A stretch of DNA of 64,000 nucleotides from NCBI RefSeq assembly GCF_003610775.1, contig NZ_RAQO01000012.1:171398-235397 (forward strand). Reading direction: 5' to 3'. The translations under genes were made by a program, and so were the position numbers. Source of the stretch: Alginatibacterium sediminis. Lineage in GTDB: Bacteria; Pseudomonadota; Gammaproteobacteria; Enterobacterales; Celerinatantimonadaceae. A model generated the notes under the pieces. It was not told the DNA's origin. It did not search any database and saw only the letters and a program-made list of their open reading frames with translations. Of this stretch, positions 45,266-56,421 are shown piece by piece; positions within the stretch are counted from its first letter, which is position 1, and the number at the start of each line of letters is the position of its first letter.

Positions 45266-46827
45266 GAGTCTAATCCTGTAAGTTGCTGCTCAGCTGCTTT
45301 TTGCTCTGCTGCATAGGCCGAAGGACCTTTCTTGGCGAATTTCTGCATCAAATAAAAACCGATAATAAACATCACCAAATAGAACAAGGTAAACATAGAG
45401 AGTGAGAACACCACGTCACTAACATTTAGATTCGATACCGACGTATGCACCGGCAGAACTTCTGCGATTGACCACGGTTGACGACCATATTCAGCGACAA
45501 ACCAACCCGCTTCAGATGCAATCCAAGGCAGTGGCAGCGCAAATAGTGCAGATTTCAGTAACCAACGCGGCTTGGTGATGCGGTGCCTAGTGCTGTAGTA
45601 AAACGATAGAGCAAAAACCCCAAGCATAATCATTCCGCTGACAACCATGATTCTAAAGCTCCAAAATAGCGGAGCAACCTTAGGTATGCTGTATTCTACA
45701 GTTTGGTCTATTGCTTCAGCACTGGGATTGGCCATATCGTCAGTAAACGGTTCGAGCAACAATGCATAGCCCAAGTAACGTTTGTTTGCCTCAAACTCCG
45801 CTCGCAACTCAGGGCTCTCATCGCCACCACGGATTTGTTCCGCAAGACGATAAGCTTCAATTCCTTCATAAATACGTTCTCGGTGAAGTTCTTTGAGCTC
45901 CTTAATACCCATCACTTCTTCAGTGACAGAACGGGTTGCAATAATTCCCATCAGATATGGAACTTTTATGGCGTAGTCAGTGGTTTGGGTCTCGTCGTTG
46001 GGCACTCCAAACAAAGTAAATGATGCTGGCGCTTCTTGGGTTTCCCATTCAGCCTCAATTGCTGCAAGTTTTACCTGCTGAACGTCACCTAACTCGTAGC
46101 CACTTTCATCGCCAAGTACAATAACCGACAACACCGAAGCCAATCCAAAGCTTGCTGCAATCGCGAATGAACGACGAGCAAAAGCGACATCTCTATTTTT
46201 TAGTAAGTAGTAAGCCGATATGGAGAGCACAAACATCGCTCCGGTCACATATCCAGCCGAGACGGTATGAACAAACTTAACTTGCGCCACTGGGTTAAAT
46301 ACTAACTCTGCAAAGCTAGCCATTTCCATACGCATCGTATCGATATTGAATTCAGCACCGACCGGATGTTGCATCCAACCGTTTGCAACCAAAATCCAAA
46401 GTGCAGAAAAGTTACTACCAAATGCAACTAACCAAGTCACCATTAAGTGTTTTCTTTTCGACAAGCGATCCCAGCCGAAAAAGAATAGTCCGACGAATGT
46501 GGACTCAAGGAAAAACGCCATCAAGCCTTCAATGGCCAAGGGGGCGCCAAAAATATCGCCCACATAGTGCGCGTAGTAAGACCAGTTCATACCAAACTGG
46601 AATTCCATGGTGAGGCCGGTAGCAACGCCAAGAGCAAAATTAATTCCAAAAAGCTTACCCCAAAACTTGGTCATTTCCTTATAGATTGGCTTATTGGTCA
46701 TCACATAAATGGATTCCATAATTGCCAACATAAAGCTTAAACCAAGGGTAAGCGGTACAAAAATAAAGTGGTACATTGCAACCAGTGCAAATTGTAAGCG
46801 TGAGAGTTCAACGAGCGTTTCGTTCAT
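45262..46827 (-). CDS. cydA: Cytochrome bd ubiquinol oxidase subunit I
   Basis: Quinol-oxidising, haem-carrying subunit of the high-affinity terminal oxidase. 521 residues (E. coli 522), so it has the long Q-loop (L-type): [15 protein letters not shown] near residue 250. Haem ligand region [17 protein letters not shown] near residue 19 (His) and GRQPW near 446 are conserved. First gene of the operon; an inverted-repeat element lies upstream (46968-47024). Oxygen-responsive control is expected but no clear FNR or ArcA site was found. Confidence 0.97.
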   Translation of the reverse strand: MNETLVELSRLQFALVAMYHFIFVPLTLGLSFMLAIMESIYVMTNKPIYKEMTKFWGKLFGINFALGVATGLTMEFQFGMNWSYYAHYVGDIFGAPLAIEGLMAFFLESTFVGLFFFGWDRLSKRKHLMVTWLVAFGSNFSALWILVANGWMQHPVGAEFNIDTMRMEMASFAELVFNPVAQVKFVHTVSAGYVTGAMFVLSISAYYLLKNRDVAFARRSFAIAASFGLASVLSVIVLGDESGYELGDVQQVKLAAIEAEWETQEAPASFTLFGVPNDETQTTDYAIKVPYLMGIIATRSVTEEVMGIKELKELHRERIYEGIEAYRLAEQIRGGDESPELRAEFEANKRYLGYALLLEPFTDDMANPSAEAIDQTVEYSIPKVAPLFWSFRIMVVSGMIMLGVFALSFYYSTRHRITKPRWLLKSALFALPLPWIASEAGWFVAEYGRQPWSIAEVLPVHTSVSNLNVSDVVFSLSMFTLFYLVMFIIGFYLMQKFAKKGPSAYAAEQKAAEQQLTGLDS

Positions 46828-47150
46828 GCCAATGTCCCTAAAGAAATTCGGGTAGATATGCCAAGTTCATTGTATAAAGCAGTTGATAAATTGCTACTCA
46901 ATGCGCTCCTATAAGCATAAAAACTGGCAATTATCTAAATTGGAGTAAACGAAACTAAAGAAGCTGTTACCAACTCGTTGCCGCTTGGTAGCTTGTGATT
47001 ACGCGCGCGTTACCAAATGGCAACTTTTCTACAGAATAATGAGCTGTTTTTTGAGCGATCTGAAGAAAACTTGTTTTAGCGCAATTATTTTATTTGGAAT
47101 GATAAATGGATAATTAGAGCCTACTGATAAAGTCCAAACAATGCAGGCGC
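46828..47150. other. Intergenic region between cydA and bicupin gene
   Basis: 323 bases without a supported gene. It contains the inverted-repeat element at 46968-47024 and should hold the cydA promoter. No convincing FNR-type palindrome (TTGAT-N4-ATCAA) was found; a TTGAT at about 46879 lacks its mate at the right spacing. Confidence 0.6.
46968..47024. repeat. Inverted-repeat element upstream of cydA
   Basis: TTGGTA at 46985-46990 can pair with TACCAA at 46968-46973 or with TACCAA at 47011-47016. The second pairing extends to GTTGCCGCTTGGTA (46977-46990) against TACCAAATGGCAAC (47011-47024), 12 of 14 positions paired, loop of 20 bases containing ACGCGCGCGT. It could be an operator with three half-sites or a switching leader structure; on the plus strand it is followed by TTTT. 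Confidence 0.5.
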
Positions 47151-47816
47151 TTATGCGATAGCTAAGTGACCTGTTTTTACCCAAATTACAGTCTCTTCGC
47201 GAACAAAAGGATGATGCTGACTATAGTGAGGACTACGAATCCAAGTCCCTTGCGGGTATTCCCCATGTTCATCTTCGAATTTGCCACTTAGAACCAAAAT
47301 CTCTTCACCACCAAAATGTCGATGCGGTGAGAACACTTCGCCCGCAGGCCATTTCACTAAAGCTACGTGTTCATGCTCAAATTGATGTAGCGATTTTACG
47401 CGTAAACCACCAATTCCAGCTTGCCAAGCAAGTTGTTCGCTATTGACAGCAATACTTGAGAGGTCACGGGGATCCATCTGGTTAAGCTTAACGAAAATCA
47501 CACAACCATTAATACTAAATGGGCTATGAGAACTACCAGGAGGATTACGAAGGTAGCTGCCTTTTGGATAATCGCCATGCTCGTCTGAAAACACGCCTTC
47601 TAACACCCAAATTTCTTCACCCAAGGGATGATTATGTTGGGCGAAGCGAGAACCAGGCAAGTACTCCACAATACTACTGACATGACCAGACTCTTTCCCT
47701 TCTCGCTCAAGTGGCTTGCGTCTAACGCCGTTGGCAGGACTGTCTATCCAGGCTACATTTTCGCTTTCTATCACGATGCGCTGTGACAGTTCCATATTCA
47801 GTTTCTGAAAGCTCAT
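47151..47816 (-). CDS. Double-cupin protein (ChrR-like anti-sigma/cupin type)
   Basis: A 221-residue protein with two tandem cupin domains. The first (about residues 45-115) has QHNHPLGEEIWVLEG, the second (about 150-215) SPHRHFGGEEILVLSG; each supplies His/Glu metal ligands. Each is followed by a matching DEHGxYPxGxxxRxP segment, so the halves are internal repeats. Similar cupins occur in ChrR-type anti-sigma factors and in metal-dependent enzymes, but no sigma factor is adjacent and the ChrR N-terminal zinc helix is missing. Substrate unknown. It precedes nothing on its strand except the long cyd upstream region. Confidence 0.8.
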   Translation of the reverse strand: MSFQKLNMELSQRIVIESENVAWIDSPANGVRRKPLEREGKESGHVSSIVEYLPGSRFAQHNHPLGEEIWVLEGVFSDEHGDYPKGSYLRNPPGSSHSPFSINGCVIFVKLNQMDPRDLSSIAVNSEQLAWQAGIGGLRVKSLHQFEHEHVALVKWPAGEVFSPHRHFGGEEILVLSGKFEDEHGEYPQGTWIRSPHYSQHHPFVREETVIWVKTGHLAIA

Positions 47817-47840
47817 GCTAGGTCTCGTTTATCATTGTAC

Positions 47841-48278
47841 TTAGACTTCAATCATAAAGGTCATTGGCCCATCATTGCACAAGCTCACTTGCATATTGGC
47901 GGCAAATTGTCCTTCACCCACTTGTACTCCTAAAGCGCGACAGGCGCTTACGAAATCAAGGTAAAGACTTTCGGCCATTTCAGGGCTAGCACCCTTAGAA
48001 AAACCTGGACGAAGGCCTTTGTCAGTTTGAGCCACCAAGGTGAACTGTGAAACGACCAACAATTGGCCGCCAATTTGCTGAACATTAAGGTTAGTTTTGC
48101 CATTCTTATCGGCAAACATACGGTAGTGGCATACTTTATGGGCCAACTTTTGTAGTTTTTCTTGGTTGTCACCTTGCTCAACACCTAGTAAAACTAGCAA
48201 GCCCGCATCAATTTTAGAAATAAGTTTTGAGTCGACTTCAACTTTGGCGTGGCTCACTCTTTGTATCAAGGCTTTCAA
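47841..48278 (-). CDS. dtd: D-aminoacyl-tRNA deacylase
   Basis: Removes D-amino acids mischarged on tRNA. 145 residues, the standard family length, starting [15 protein letters not shown]. Active-site signatures are [14 protein letters not shown] near residue 76 and the C-terminal Gly-Pro motif [11 protein letters not shown]. Its start lies inside the end of the upstream YihY/BrkB gene (41-base overlap), so it is translationally coupled. Confidence 0.95.
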   Translation of the reverse strand: MKALIQRVSHAKVEVDSKLISKIDAGLLVLLGVEQGDNQEKLQKLAHKVCHYRMFADKNGKTNLNVQQIGGQLLVVSQFTLVAQTDKGLRPGFSKGASPEMAESLYLDFVSACRALGVQVGEGQFAANMQVSLCNDGPMTFMIEV

Positions 48279-49137
48279 TCAAACGTTCTCCATGAAGATT
48301 GGGATCAAACTCATCTAGGCTGGCAGCTATTTCGGCGCCGGTTAACACCACTAACCAGATGACATAAACCCAGACCAATAAAATGGGTAGTACAGCTAAT
48401 GCGCCATAAATAATCTGGTAGCTAGGGAATGAACTGACGTAGAAAGCAAACCCTCGTTTGCTCGCTTCAAAAGCCAACGCTGCAAATATGCCACCCACCA
48501 ACGCGTGCCTAAAACCAACTTGTTTATTGGGAACCAATAAATATAGCAAGGTAAACGCTGTGATAGAAAAAAGAACGGGAGTCCAGCTAAGTAAGTCAGC
48601 CCAAAGACTATTTAAACCGGTGCCAGTGAATAACTGAACGCTAAGCATGTAGGAGCTTATCGCAAGACTGCCACCAAGCAATATCGGTCCTAAAGTTAGT
48701 ATCATCCAATACACAGGAATGGCCTTGATGAAACTTCGCTTTTTAGCGTTCTCCCAAATCATATTGAGGGCATTGTCGATGGCTGAGATCAGCATTAAGG
48801 CGACCACAATCAAGGCACTAACACCAATCGTTGTCATGCGACTCGCATTATCAATAAAACCATTAATATTGTTGCGAACCGTGTCACCTGAAGTCGGCAG
48901 CATGTTTTGATAAACATAAGACTCGATAAGCTCGCGAAAGCCTTCGAATACAGGGAAAGCGCTAAATAGAGAAAAAACAACAGCGCACAGCGGCACCAAA
49001 GACAATAAACTTACATAGGCAAGCGAACCTGCAATAACGTTGATTTTATGACGTAAAAAACGTGTTCCCAAATACTTAAAAAAAGCAAAAACTAAGGCCT
49101 TACTTGGAAGCTTTTTGATCGGTAGCGATCTAAACAT
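48238..49137 (-). CDS. YihY/BrkB family inner-membrane protein
   Basis: A 299-residue integral membrane protein of the YihY/UPF0761 (formerly BrkB) family with about six transmembrane helices between residues 35 and 265. Conserved marks: [23 protein letters not shown] near residues 28-50 (shown in part), WENAKKRSF near 130 and the closing [21 protein letters not shown]. The molecular function is unknown. In many gammaproteobacteria yihY precedes dtd, as here, with overlapping reading frames. Confidence 0.88.
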   Translation of the reverse strand: MFRSLPIKKLPSKALVFAFFKYLGTRFLRHKINVIAGSLAYVSLLSLVPLCAVVFSLFSAFPVFEGFRELIESYVYQNMLPTSGDTVRNNINGFIDNASRMTTIGVSALIVVALMLISAIDNALNMIWENAKKRSFIKAIPVYWMILTLGPILLGGSLAISSYMLSVQLFTGTGLNSLWADLLSWTPVLFSITAFTLLYLLVPNKQVGFRHALVGGIFAALAFEASKRGFAFYVSSFPSYQIIYGALAVLPILLVWVYVIWLVVLTGAEIAASLDEFDPNLHGERLIESLDTKSEPRQS

Positions 49138-49145
49138 GAATTTCC

Positions 49146-49970
49146 CTACTTCGGTGGCATCGCCAATGGTATTCGTAGCCGCTCATCAAGCTTAAGCTCA
49201 CGTAAATCATCCGCCCAATACTTATCTATCAATCGCTGTTGTAAGCCAGACTCTTGAGCCCGTCGTAATGCTGCGTCTAGTATCGGTATGAGTTGCTGGT
49301 GTTTCTTTGACACATAGAGTTGAAAATCCGCGGGATAAACCAACAATAACCTCGGTTCTACTAACAGAAAAGGATAACGTTCTTGTTCCGCAAGTACTTC
49401 AGTTAGTCCACGGGAAAAATAATCAATACCGTGCCGATTGAGTAAAATCCGATAAATCCGTCGCCACTCGCCATCAATCTCGCGGTACTGTAATTGGTTT
49501 GCATGCCAGACTGCAGCATCAAGCCAGCCAACCCCAAAGGCTGCGGTTCCAGCTTGCTGCCTAAATTGGGCTAGATTCTCTATATTGGCAAAGCGATCTG
49601 CTTGATCGGGGGCAATAAGCAGGACTCGTTTACCCAAAAGCCCTTGGGTTAAATCAAAATCTATACGAACTATGCTGTCATCATTATCACGTGCTTGACT
49701 TGGCATGACCCACATTGCGCTTAGTTGACCGCGTTGTAGCATACTAAAAGCACGTTTTTGCGGTAATGATTGACCCGGTGTGCCAATTTCAACCGAGTGG
49801 CCTTGGGCCACTAGCGCGGATTGAATCAGTTCATGATAAAACAAATGTGAATCATCAACATATTCGGGCAAATTGATTTGAAGGTTTTGCTGAGCAAAGC
49901 TAGATACCGGAAGGCTCAGCAAACAAAGGCAAACTAAAAAGCGCCGACATTCAAACCAAAATCTTCGCAT
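49146..49970 (-). CDS. Exported solute-binding-type protein (family 3-like)
   Basis: A 274-residue protein with a signal peptide (cleavage near SSFAQ, residue 27) and a type II periplasmic-binding fold: LQINLPEYVDDSHLFYHELIQ near residue 30, shown in part, and a C-terminal ALRRAQESGLQQRLIDKYWADDL typical of family 3 binding proteins. No membrane transporter genes adjoin it; it sits between hemB (9 bases upstream) and the YihY/BrkB gene, in line with them on the same strand. Ligand unknown; a sensing or stand-alone role is possible. GGAGT precedes the ATG. Confidence 0.7.
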   Translation of the reverse strand: MRRFWFECRRFLVCLCLLSLPVSSFAQQNLQINLPEYVDDSHLFYHELIQSALVAQGHSVEIGTPGQSLPQKRAFSMLQRGQLSAMWVMPSQARDNDDSIVRIDFDLTQGLLGKRVLLIAPDQADRFANIENLAQFRQQAGTAAFGVGWLDAAVWHANQLQYREIDGEWRRIYRILLNRHGIDYFSRGLTEVLAEQERYPFLLVEPRLLLVYPADFQLYVSKKHQQLIPILDAALRRAQESGLQQRLIDKYWADDLRELKLDERLRIPLAMPPK

Positions 49971-49979
49971 TTGCGACTC

Positions 49980-51011
<1,032 letters not shown>

Positions 51012-51029
51012 TTATCTTAAACGTAAAAA

Positions 51030-51815
51030 TTACAATCGAATACCAAACAGTCGCTCGGCATTTGCTTGAGTCATTGCTTTTAGTTGACTTAATTCTTGTT
51101 GGCGCAGCCTCGCAGCAGTGCTGTAGATTTGCCCCAAATACATAAGCTCATTACGCCGCGATTTCGGTTTAGGTTTTAGATCCCTTGGTAGCAGATAAGG
51201 AGCATCTGTCTCTAGAAAAAGTCGCTCATTGGGTATTAAGGGCAACATCGCTTGTAAGTCTTGTCCACGCCTTTCATCGCACAACCAGCCTGTGACACCA
51301 ATATAGATATCTAAATCAAGATAAGCTTTTAAGGAAGACTCGCTACCGGTAAAACAATGTAGAACCGCTCCGACGAGATGAGGCCGCCATGCTTTCAAAA
51401 TAGGATAGAATCGTTCAAAAGCATCACGCTCGTGCATGACCACAGGCATTTTGAGCTCAGCTGCAATTTTAAGTTGCGCTTCAAAAATCTGTTCTTGTTG
51501 ATCTCGTGGCGAAAAATCTCGATTAAAATCCAGACCGCACTCACCGATAGCAATTACATTGTCAGCTGCACTTAAGCCAAGCAGTTGCTGCAACTGTTCA
51601 ATAGAACAAGACTTTGCGTGGTGTGGATGCACACCAACACTAGCCCAGCAACGCTGTGGCCAGTTGGCGACAAGAGTCGGCAAAGATTTAGACTCTTCGA
51701 GTTCACTAGAAAGCGCGAGGACCCCTGCTACACCAGCATCAAAGCCACGTTGCATCATCTCATCTCTATCTTTGTCGAATTGAGACGAACTCAAATTTAG
51801 CGCTAAATCAAACAT
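51030..51815 (-). CDS. tatD: TatD family metal-dependent nuclease
   Basis: A cytoplasmic 3'-5' exonuclease/DNase linked to nucleic acid quality control; the tat name reflects operon position, not export. 261 residues of TIM-barrel type: [18 protein letters not shown] at the N-terminus, VGVHPHHAK near residue 58, MHERDAF near 123, LHCFTGS near 147, and [12 protein letters not shown] near 197. It starts inside the tatC end (8-base overlap). Confidence 0.93.
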   Translation of the reverse strand: MFDLALNLSSSQFDKDRDEMMQRGFDAGVAGVLALSSELEESKSLPTLVANWPQRCWASVGVHPHHAKSCSIEQLQQLLGLSAADNVIAIGECGLDFNRDFSPRDQQEQIFEAQLKIAAELKMPVVMHERDAFERFYPILKAWRPHLVGAVLHCFTGSESSLKAYLDLDIYIGVTGWLCDERRGQDLQAMLPLIPNERLFLETDAPYLLPRDLKPKPKSRRNELMYLGQIYSTAARLRQQELSQLKAMTQANAERLFGIRL

Positions 51816-52554
51816 CCGTTGATTCGGTTTGCTCTCGAGGCGAATAAAAGCGCGTCAACACCAAGCCTAATTCAAACAACAGCCACATAGGGAAAGCCAA
51901 CAAGGTTTGCGAAATTACATCTGGTGGCGTTAGTAACATACCGATGACAAATACACCGACGATAACGTAGGGGCGCTTTTGGCGCAGTGCATCAGGCGTT
52001 GTTGCACCAGACCAACACAATAAAACCGTGGCGATCGGAATTTCAAACGCGAGCCCAAAGGCAAAGAATATCTTGAGAACAAAATCTAGATAATTAGATA
52101 TATCGGTAGCAATAGTGACCCCCTCTGGAGCCACCTTGGTAAAAAAGGCAAATGCTAGCGGTAGCACCACTGAATAAGCAAACGCGATACCGGCATAGAA
52201 CAAAGCACCGCTACCCGCAACTAAAGGCACTGCCATTTTTCGCTCATGTTGGTAGAGTCCTGGCGCAATAAAACCCCACAATTGCGACAGCATATATGGC
52301 ATTGCGATAAAACAGGACACCACGATAGTTAACTTTATCGGGGTGAAAAAAGGTGCGGCGACATCAGTGGCGATCATGCTCGCGCCTTCAGGCAACACCT
52401 TCATTAGAGGGTCGGCCAAAAGACGATAAATATCGTTGGCAAAATAAACTAAACTTACGAATACGAGTAACACCGCTAAAATGCTGTGCATTAATCGCGT
52501 TCGAAGCTCAAGCAGATGACCGATCAAGGGTTGGCTGGAACTAGTTTCCGTCAT
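51808..52554 (-). CDS. tatC: Sec-independent translocase subunit TatC
   Basis: Twin-arginine signal receptor in the inner membrane, six helices. 248 residues from ATG 52554, which overlaps the tatB stop by 14 bases; a longer frame to 52614 is not supported. The N-terminal cytoplasmic motif [13 protein letters not shown] and the conserved Glu-containing FGLAFEIPI segment (near residue 160) are present. Arranged tatA-tatB-tatC-tatD as in E. coli. Confidence 0.95.
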   Translation of the reverse strand: MTETSSSQPLIGHLLELRTRLMHSILAVLLVFVSLVYFANDIYRLLADPLMKVLPEGASMIATDVAAPFFTPIKLTIVVSCFIAMPYMLSQLWGFIAPGLYQHERKMAVPLVAGSGALFYAGIAFAYSVVLPLAFAFFTKVAPEGVTIATDISNYLDFVLKIFFAFGLAFEIPIATVLLCWSGATTPDALRQKRPYVIVGVFVIGMLLTPPDVISQTLLAFPMWLLFELGLVLTRFYSPREQTESTDV

Positions 52555-52909
52555 TAGTTTCCGTTGGTTTGGGGCTCGCGGGCTTAACAGGCTTATCACC
52601 TTGCTCACCGGCAATATCGTAAGGGCGAGTCACTGACTCGGCTCTGGCTTTGAGCTCATCAACAGAGTTTTTGAGACTCTCACTCATACCTGACACATCT
52701 TGCATTGCTTCAGACTTTTTAAGGTCGTCATGGAGCTCTTGCAAGCGTAGTTCTTGCTGAAGTTCAGTGCCGACTTGAGACGCCGTCTTTTTCACGCTAC
52801 GTATTATCGACATCACACTGCGAATCGCTTTAGGTAAGCGCTCAGGACCTAAAATAACCAAGCCCATCACAGAGATCACAATTAATTCCCAAAAACCAAT
52901 ATCAAACAT
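52541..52909 (-). CDS. tatB: Sec-independent translocase subunit TatB
   Basis: 122-residue TatB: one N-terminal transmembrane helix with [21 protein letters not shown] (the Glu and Pro positions are diagnostic), then a long amphipathic helix and a charged, Pro-rich tail. It forms the substrate-receptor complex with TatC. 8 bases after tatA. Confidence 0.94.
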   Translation of the reverse strand: MFDIGFWELIVISVMGLVILGPERLPKAIRSVMSIIRSVKKTASQVGTELQQELRLQELHDDLKKSEAMQDVSGMSESLKNSVDELKARAESVTRPYDIAGEQGDKPVKPASPKPTETNDGN

Positions 52910-52917
52910 GGCTTAGC

Positions 52918-53151
52918 TTATTCTTTAGGTTTTGATGGCGATTCGTCGCTTTGTTCAGATTTCGCAATCTGATCAACATCCGCATCATCAGATTTAGTTT
53001 CGCTTGCTTCATCTGACATCGCTTTTTTGAAACCTTTGACCGAAGTTCCAAGGTCGTTACCTAAGTTACGTAGCTTTTTGGTTCCAAATAACAATAAAAC
53101 AATAACTGCAACAATTGCCAACTGCCAAACACTAATACCGCCCATGAACAT
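52918..53151 (-). CDS. tatA: Sec-independent translocase subunit TatA
   Basis: 77 residues: N-terminal membrane helix [23 protein letters not shown], shown in part, the [14 protein letters not shown] hinge and amphipathic helix, then an acidic tail. TatA oligomerises to form the translocation path. Located 21 bases after ubiB. Confidence 0.95.
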   Translation of the reverse strand: MFMGGISVWQLAIVAVIVLLLFGTKKLRNLGNDLGTSVKGFKKAMSDEASETKSDDADVDQIAKSEQSDESPSKPKE

Positions 53152-53172
53152 TCCTTAAGTATATGAATTGCC

Positions 53173-54822
53173 TTATAAGGCAAAAGGTTTGCGCACCAGT
53201 TGTCGCCAACAGAGGGCGGCACTGATCACACAAGCGCTCGCAAAAGCTGCGGCTAGCGCTAATTGATTATCTAAATATAACAAGACTGCCGACAACAACA
53301 AACTATTAGATGCAATTGCGAGAATTAAGGCAATTTTATGCTGATGTTGTTGCTTTACATACCCTTTGGCAAACAGCTGTACTTGATGTTGTTGCCGCCG
53401 CGCCATTTGCAGGTTGTCAAATATAAGCTCTGGTATTTGTGGGAAGGTTTCAGCCCACAGTGGAGCTTTGTCTTGAAACTCCTTAAACATCGCCTTTGGG
53501 CCCACTTGTTGTTTCATCCAATTCTCGAGAAAAGGTTTTGCAGTCGCCCATAAATCTAATTGTGGATATAACTGACGCCCCAACCCTTCAATATACAAAA
53601 GCGTTTTTTGCAGTAACACCAATTGCGGTTGTACCTGCATATCGAAACGACGAGCCGTATTAAATAAGTTTAGCAAGATTTGACCAAATGATATTTCTGC
53701 TAAAGGTTTAGCAAATATTGGCTCGCAAACCGTACGAATTGCAGCCTCAAACTCTTCCACTTTGGTATCCGCTGGAACCCATCCCGAATCAATGTGCAAT
53801 TGCGCTACGTGTCGATAATCTCGGTTGAAAAAGGCTAGAAAATTTTCCGCTAAGTAACGTTGGTCTTGTTTATTCAAGGTACCAACAATGCCGCAATCTA
53901 TCCCAATATACTGGGGATCTTCAGGGTGTTCTTTTGAGACAAAAACGTTACCCGGATGCATGTCAGCATGGAAAAAACTATCTCTAAATACTTGAGTAAA
54001 GAACACTTCAACGCCACGTTCAGCTAGCAATTTAAAGTTTGTTCCTTGCGCTTCTAGAGCCTGAATATCAGATACTTGGATACCATAAATACGTTCCATG
54101 ACCATTACATTACGATGGTTATAATCACTATATACTTTCGGTACATATAGCTCTTTAGAGCCTTCAAAGTTTCGTTTAAGTTGCATCGCGTTAGCCGCTT
54201 CTCGGGCCAAATCCAACTCATCAATTATAGTACGCCGATATTCTTCAACGACTTCTTGCGGACGCAGCCGCTTAGCTTCGCTGAACACCATCGCTAGACT
54301 GGCTGCCATGCGTTGCATGAGTGCGATATCACTATGAATGGTATGTTCAATGCCAGGGCGGATCACTTTAATGACTACTTCATCACCGGTACTGATCAAA
54401 CGCGCAGTGTGCACCTGAGCAATCGAGGCACTCGCTAAAGGCTGTTGGCTAAAATTCTCAAAGTCTTCTTCAAATGCTTTGCCGTAAGCTTGCTCAATGA
54501 TCGCTTTAGCTAAGTGACTATCAAAGGCTTTGACTTGATCTTGGAGCATTGCCAGTTCGTAGGCTAAATCATCAGGAAGTAAGTCGCGTCGGGTTGATAG
54601 CATTTGCCCTAACTTGACAAAAACAGGGCCAAGTTCTTCAGCAGCGCAGCGCAATTTTGCTCCGCGACTCAAGTCAGGGTGTTTATCCTGCCAAAAGAAT
54701 AGCGCCAAACGAAATAATTTCAGATACCACGGCCAATGCTGCTTGGGTAAAAGCTTGTCGATACCGTAACTAAGCATGACACGTTGAATTTCAAAAAAAC
54801 GAAACACCGATTTCACGCTCAT
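53173..54822 (-). CDS. ubiB: UbiB family ubiquinone biosynthesis ATPase
   Basis: Atypical kinase-like ATPase needed for ubiquinone synthesis. 549 residues (E. coli 546). Signatures: [18 protein letters not shown] near residue 72, the Ala-rich loop [12 protein letters not shown], the metal-binding [12 protein letters not shown] near 283, and two C-terminal transmembrane helices (about 500-540). Overlaps ubiJ by 4 bases. Operon order ubiE-ubiJ-ubiB-tatABC-tatD-hemB. Confidence 0.95.
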   Translation of the reverse strand: MSVKSVFRFFEIQRVMLSYGIDKLLPKQHWPWYLKLFRLALFFWQDKHPDLSRGAKLRCAAEELGPVFVKLGQMLSTRRDLLPDDLAYELAMLQDQVKAFDSHLAKAIIEQAYGKAFEEDFENFSQQPLASASIAQVHTARLISTGDEVVIKVIRPGIEHTIHSDIALMQRMAASLAMVFSEAKRLRPQEVVEEYRRTIIDELDLAREAANAMQLKRNFEGSKELYVPKVYSDYNHRNVMVMERIYGIQVSDIQALEAQGTNFKLLAERGVEVFFTQVFRDSFFHADMHPGNVFVSKEHPEDPQYIGIDCGIVGTLNKQDQRYLAENFLAFFNRDYRHVAQLHIDSGWVPADTKVEEFEAAIRTVCEPIFAKPLAEISFGQILLNLFNTARRFDMQVQPQLVLLQKTLLYIEGLGRQLYPQLDLWATAKPFLENWMKQQVGPKAMFKEFQDKAPLWAETFPQIPELIFDNLQMARRQQHQVQLFAKGYVKQQHQHKIALILAIASNSLLLSAVLLYLDNQLALAAAFASACVISAALCWRQLVRKPFAL

Positions 54823-55433
54823 GCTTCTAAATCCCGTATCCGTAATTCTAAAGCGTCTAATTCAGACTCAAGTTCTTCTAGGTCACGTTTAAAATAGTTA
54901 AAGGCCTCATAGGGTAAATGCAATTGCCATTCTTGAGCAGAGATTTGACTCAATCGTTGGGGGCTCGACTTCGCCATTTGCTTTATTGCTTGCACCAACA
55001 GTCGCAAGTTACGCAAGACCTGATAAGCAATCACATCTCCAAAGTAACTTGCTAGTCGCCCTTCAATATCGGCTTCCATTTCCAAAAACAAATCCGCAAA
55101 TTTCTGGGCGACTTTAATATCGCCTTCGACTTCTAATTGTTCTGACTTGAGCAAATCACTGACCGATTCTCGCTTTGCTAAGGCTAATAGTAAGCTTGGG
55201 CTAAACTTAAGTTCACAATCGGCTTGCGCTTCAAATTGGCTCAAAACATCGATTTGGTCTTTGCTCACGATAAAAAACAGCTGTGGGAAAGGGCTCGGTG
55301 TAATCGAAATTACCTTACCCTCTAATTTGCTACGTCGTTGAGCACTGTTTTTGTCCAAAGACATGATCTGGTTACTAAAGGTTTCGACCGCAGCTCCCAC
55401 CACATTTACAATCGCTTTGCTTTGGCCTGTCAT
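54819..55433 (-). CDS. ubiJ: Ubiquinone biosynthesis accessory factor UbiJ
   Basis: A 204-residue lipid-binding SCP2-like protein that organises the Ubi enzyme complex. It has an N-terminal SCP2 segment with [20 protein letters not shown] and [18 protein letters not shown], and a C-terminal coiled coil ([15 protein letters not shown]). It lies between ubiE and ubiB, its usual place; its start shares one base with the ubiE stop. Confidence 0.92.
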   Translation of the reverse strand: MTGQSKAIVNVVGAAVETFSNQIMSLDKNSAQRRSKLEGKVISITPSPFPQLFFIVSKDQIDVLSQFEAQADCELKFSPSLLLALAKRESVSDLLKSEQLEVEGDIKVAQKFADLFLEMEADIEGRLASYFGDVIAYQVLRNLRLLVQAIKQMAKSSPQRLSQISAQEWQLHLPYEAFNYFKRDLEELESELDALELRIRDLEA

Positions 55434-56185
55434 CAGAATTTGTACCCACGATGTAGCGCCACAATGCCGCCGGTCAAGTTGTAGTATTGGGTACCTTCAA
55501 AACCAGCATCATTCATCATTTGCTGCAAGGTGTCTTGATCTGGGTGCATACGAATTGATTCTGCGAGGTATTGATAACTCTCACTGTCGTTAGCAACCAA
55601 CTCACCGAGTTTAGGCAATATTTGGAAAGAGTAAGTATCGTAAGCTTTGCTTAAAAACTCGGAGCTTGGTTTTGAGAACTCAAGCACCAATAAACGACCT
55701 CCGGGCTTAAGTACCCGAAACATTGAGCGTAGCGCTTGGTCTTTATCGGTGACATTACGCAAGCCAAAACCAATCGTAATTAAGTCAAAGTGGTTATCAG
55801 GAAATGGTAACGCTTCAGCATTTGCTTGCACATAACTGACATTCCCTGCGATACCCCGGTCGCGCAACTTAGCTCGGCCAACTTTAAGCATTGAGTCGTT
55901 GATGTCAGCAAGAACCACTTCACCCTTCTCACCCGTAATTCGAGAGAACTTGGCGGTTAAGTCGCCAGTTCCACCAGCAAGATCAAGTACCTTTTGCCCT
56001 GGACGAATACCTGAACAATCAATAGCAAAGCGCTTCCATAAGCGATGCACGCCACCTGACATAAGATCGTTCATCACATCATACTTTGCGGCTACTGAAT
56101 GAAAGACCTCAGCAACTTTCGCTACTTTCTGTTGTTTTTCAATGGTCTTAAAACCGAAGTGGGTTGTTTCCTGATCCAAACTCAT
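55433..56185 (-). CDS. ubiE: Ubiquinone/menaquinone C-methyltransferase
   Basis: SAM-dependent C-methylation in ubiquinone (and menaquinone) synthesis. 250 residues (E. coli 251). TTHFGFKTI at the N-terminus, the SAM motif [12 protein letters not shown] near residue 67, [17 protein letters not shown] near 135 and the C-terminal [16 protein letters not shown] are all typical. First gene of the ubi-tat-hemB run. Confidence 0.97.
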   Translation of the reverse strand: MSLDQETTHFGFKTIEKQQKVAKVAEVFHSVAAKYDVMNDLMSGGVHRLWKRFAIDCSGIRPGQKVLDLAGGTGDLTAKFSRITGEKGEVVLADINDSMLKVGRAKLRDRGIAGNVSYVQANAEALPFPDNHFDLITIGFGLRNVTDKDQALRSMFRVLKPGGRLLVLEFSKPSSEFLSKAYDTYSFQILPKLGELVANDSESYQYLAESIRMHPDQDTLQQMMNDAGFEGTQYYNLTGGIVALHRGYKF

Positions 56186-56284
56186 GGGTTGCCTCGTGCG
56201 TTTTACTTATGACTGTAGTGTACTTGAGGGCAGTTAGCGGCACAATCTTATCGACTCGCTCCCTACTCATAAGAGCATGGCCAC

Positions 56285-56296
56285 ATTGTCAACAAT
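56285..56296 (+). promoter_or_regulatory. Candidate GntR-type operator 1 (prp operon)
   Basis: ATTGTCAACAAT, a palindrome with arms ATTGT/ACAAT, about 137 bases before the regulator start. The same motif recurs at 56347. FadR-type GntR regulators usually bind such short palindromes. Confidence 0.55.
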
Positions 56297-56331
56297 ATGT
56301 AGTTTTTAATAGCTATTTGGAATATTAGACC

Positions 56332-56343
56332 AATGTATACACC
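56332..56343 (+). promoter_or_regulatory. Possible degenerate GntR-type site (prp operon)
   Basis: AATGTATACACC matches the site at 56347 in 8 of 12 positions and lies directly upstream of it. Confidence 0.25.
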
Positions 56344-56346
56344 TAT

Positions 56347-56358
56347 ATTGTCTACAAA
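56347..56358 (+). promoter_or_regulatory. Candidate GntR-type operator 2 (prp operon)
   Basis: ATTGTCTACAAA, the second copy of the motif at 56285, 62 bases apart centre to centre (about six helical turns), which would suit a looped repressor. Confidence 0.55.
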
Positions 56359-56421
56359 AGCTGGATTTCAGTGTTTCTTAGCGCTAAGCTAATTTACATA
56401 TTTTACTTAAATCAGATCTAG

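Noticed and set aside
46870-46900. FNR-like TTGAT near cydA
   Set aside because: No ATCAA partner at the 4-base spacing required; only one half resembles the site.
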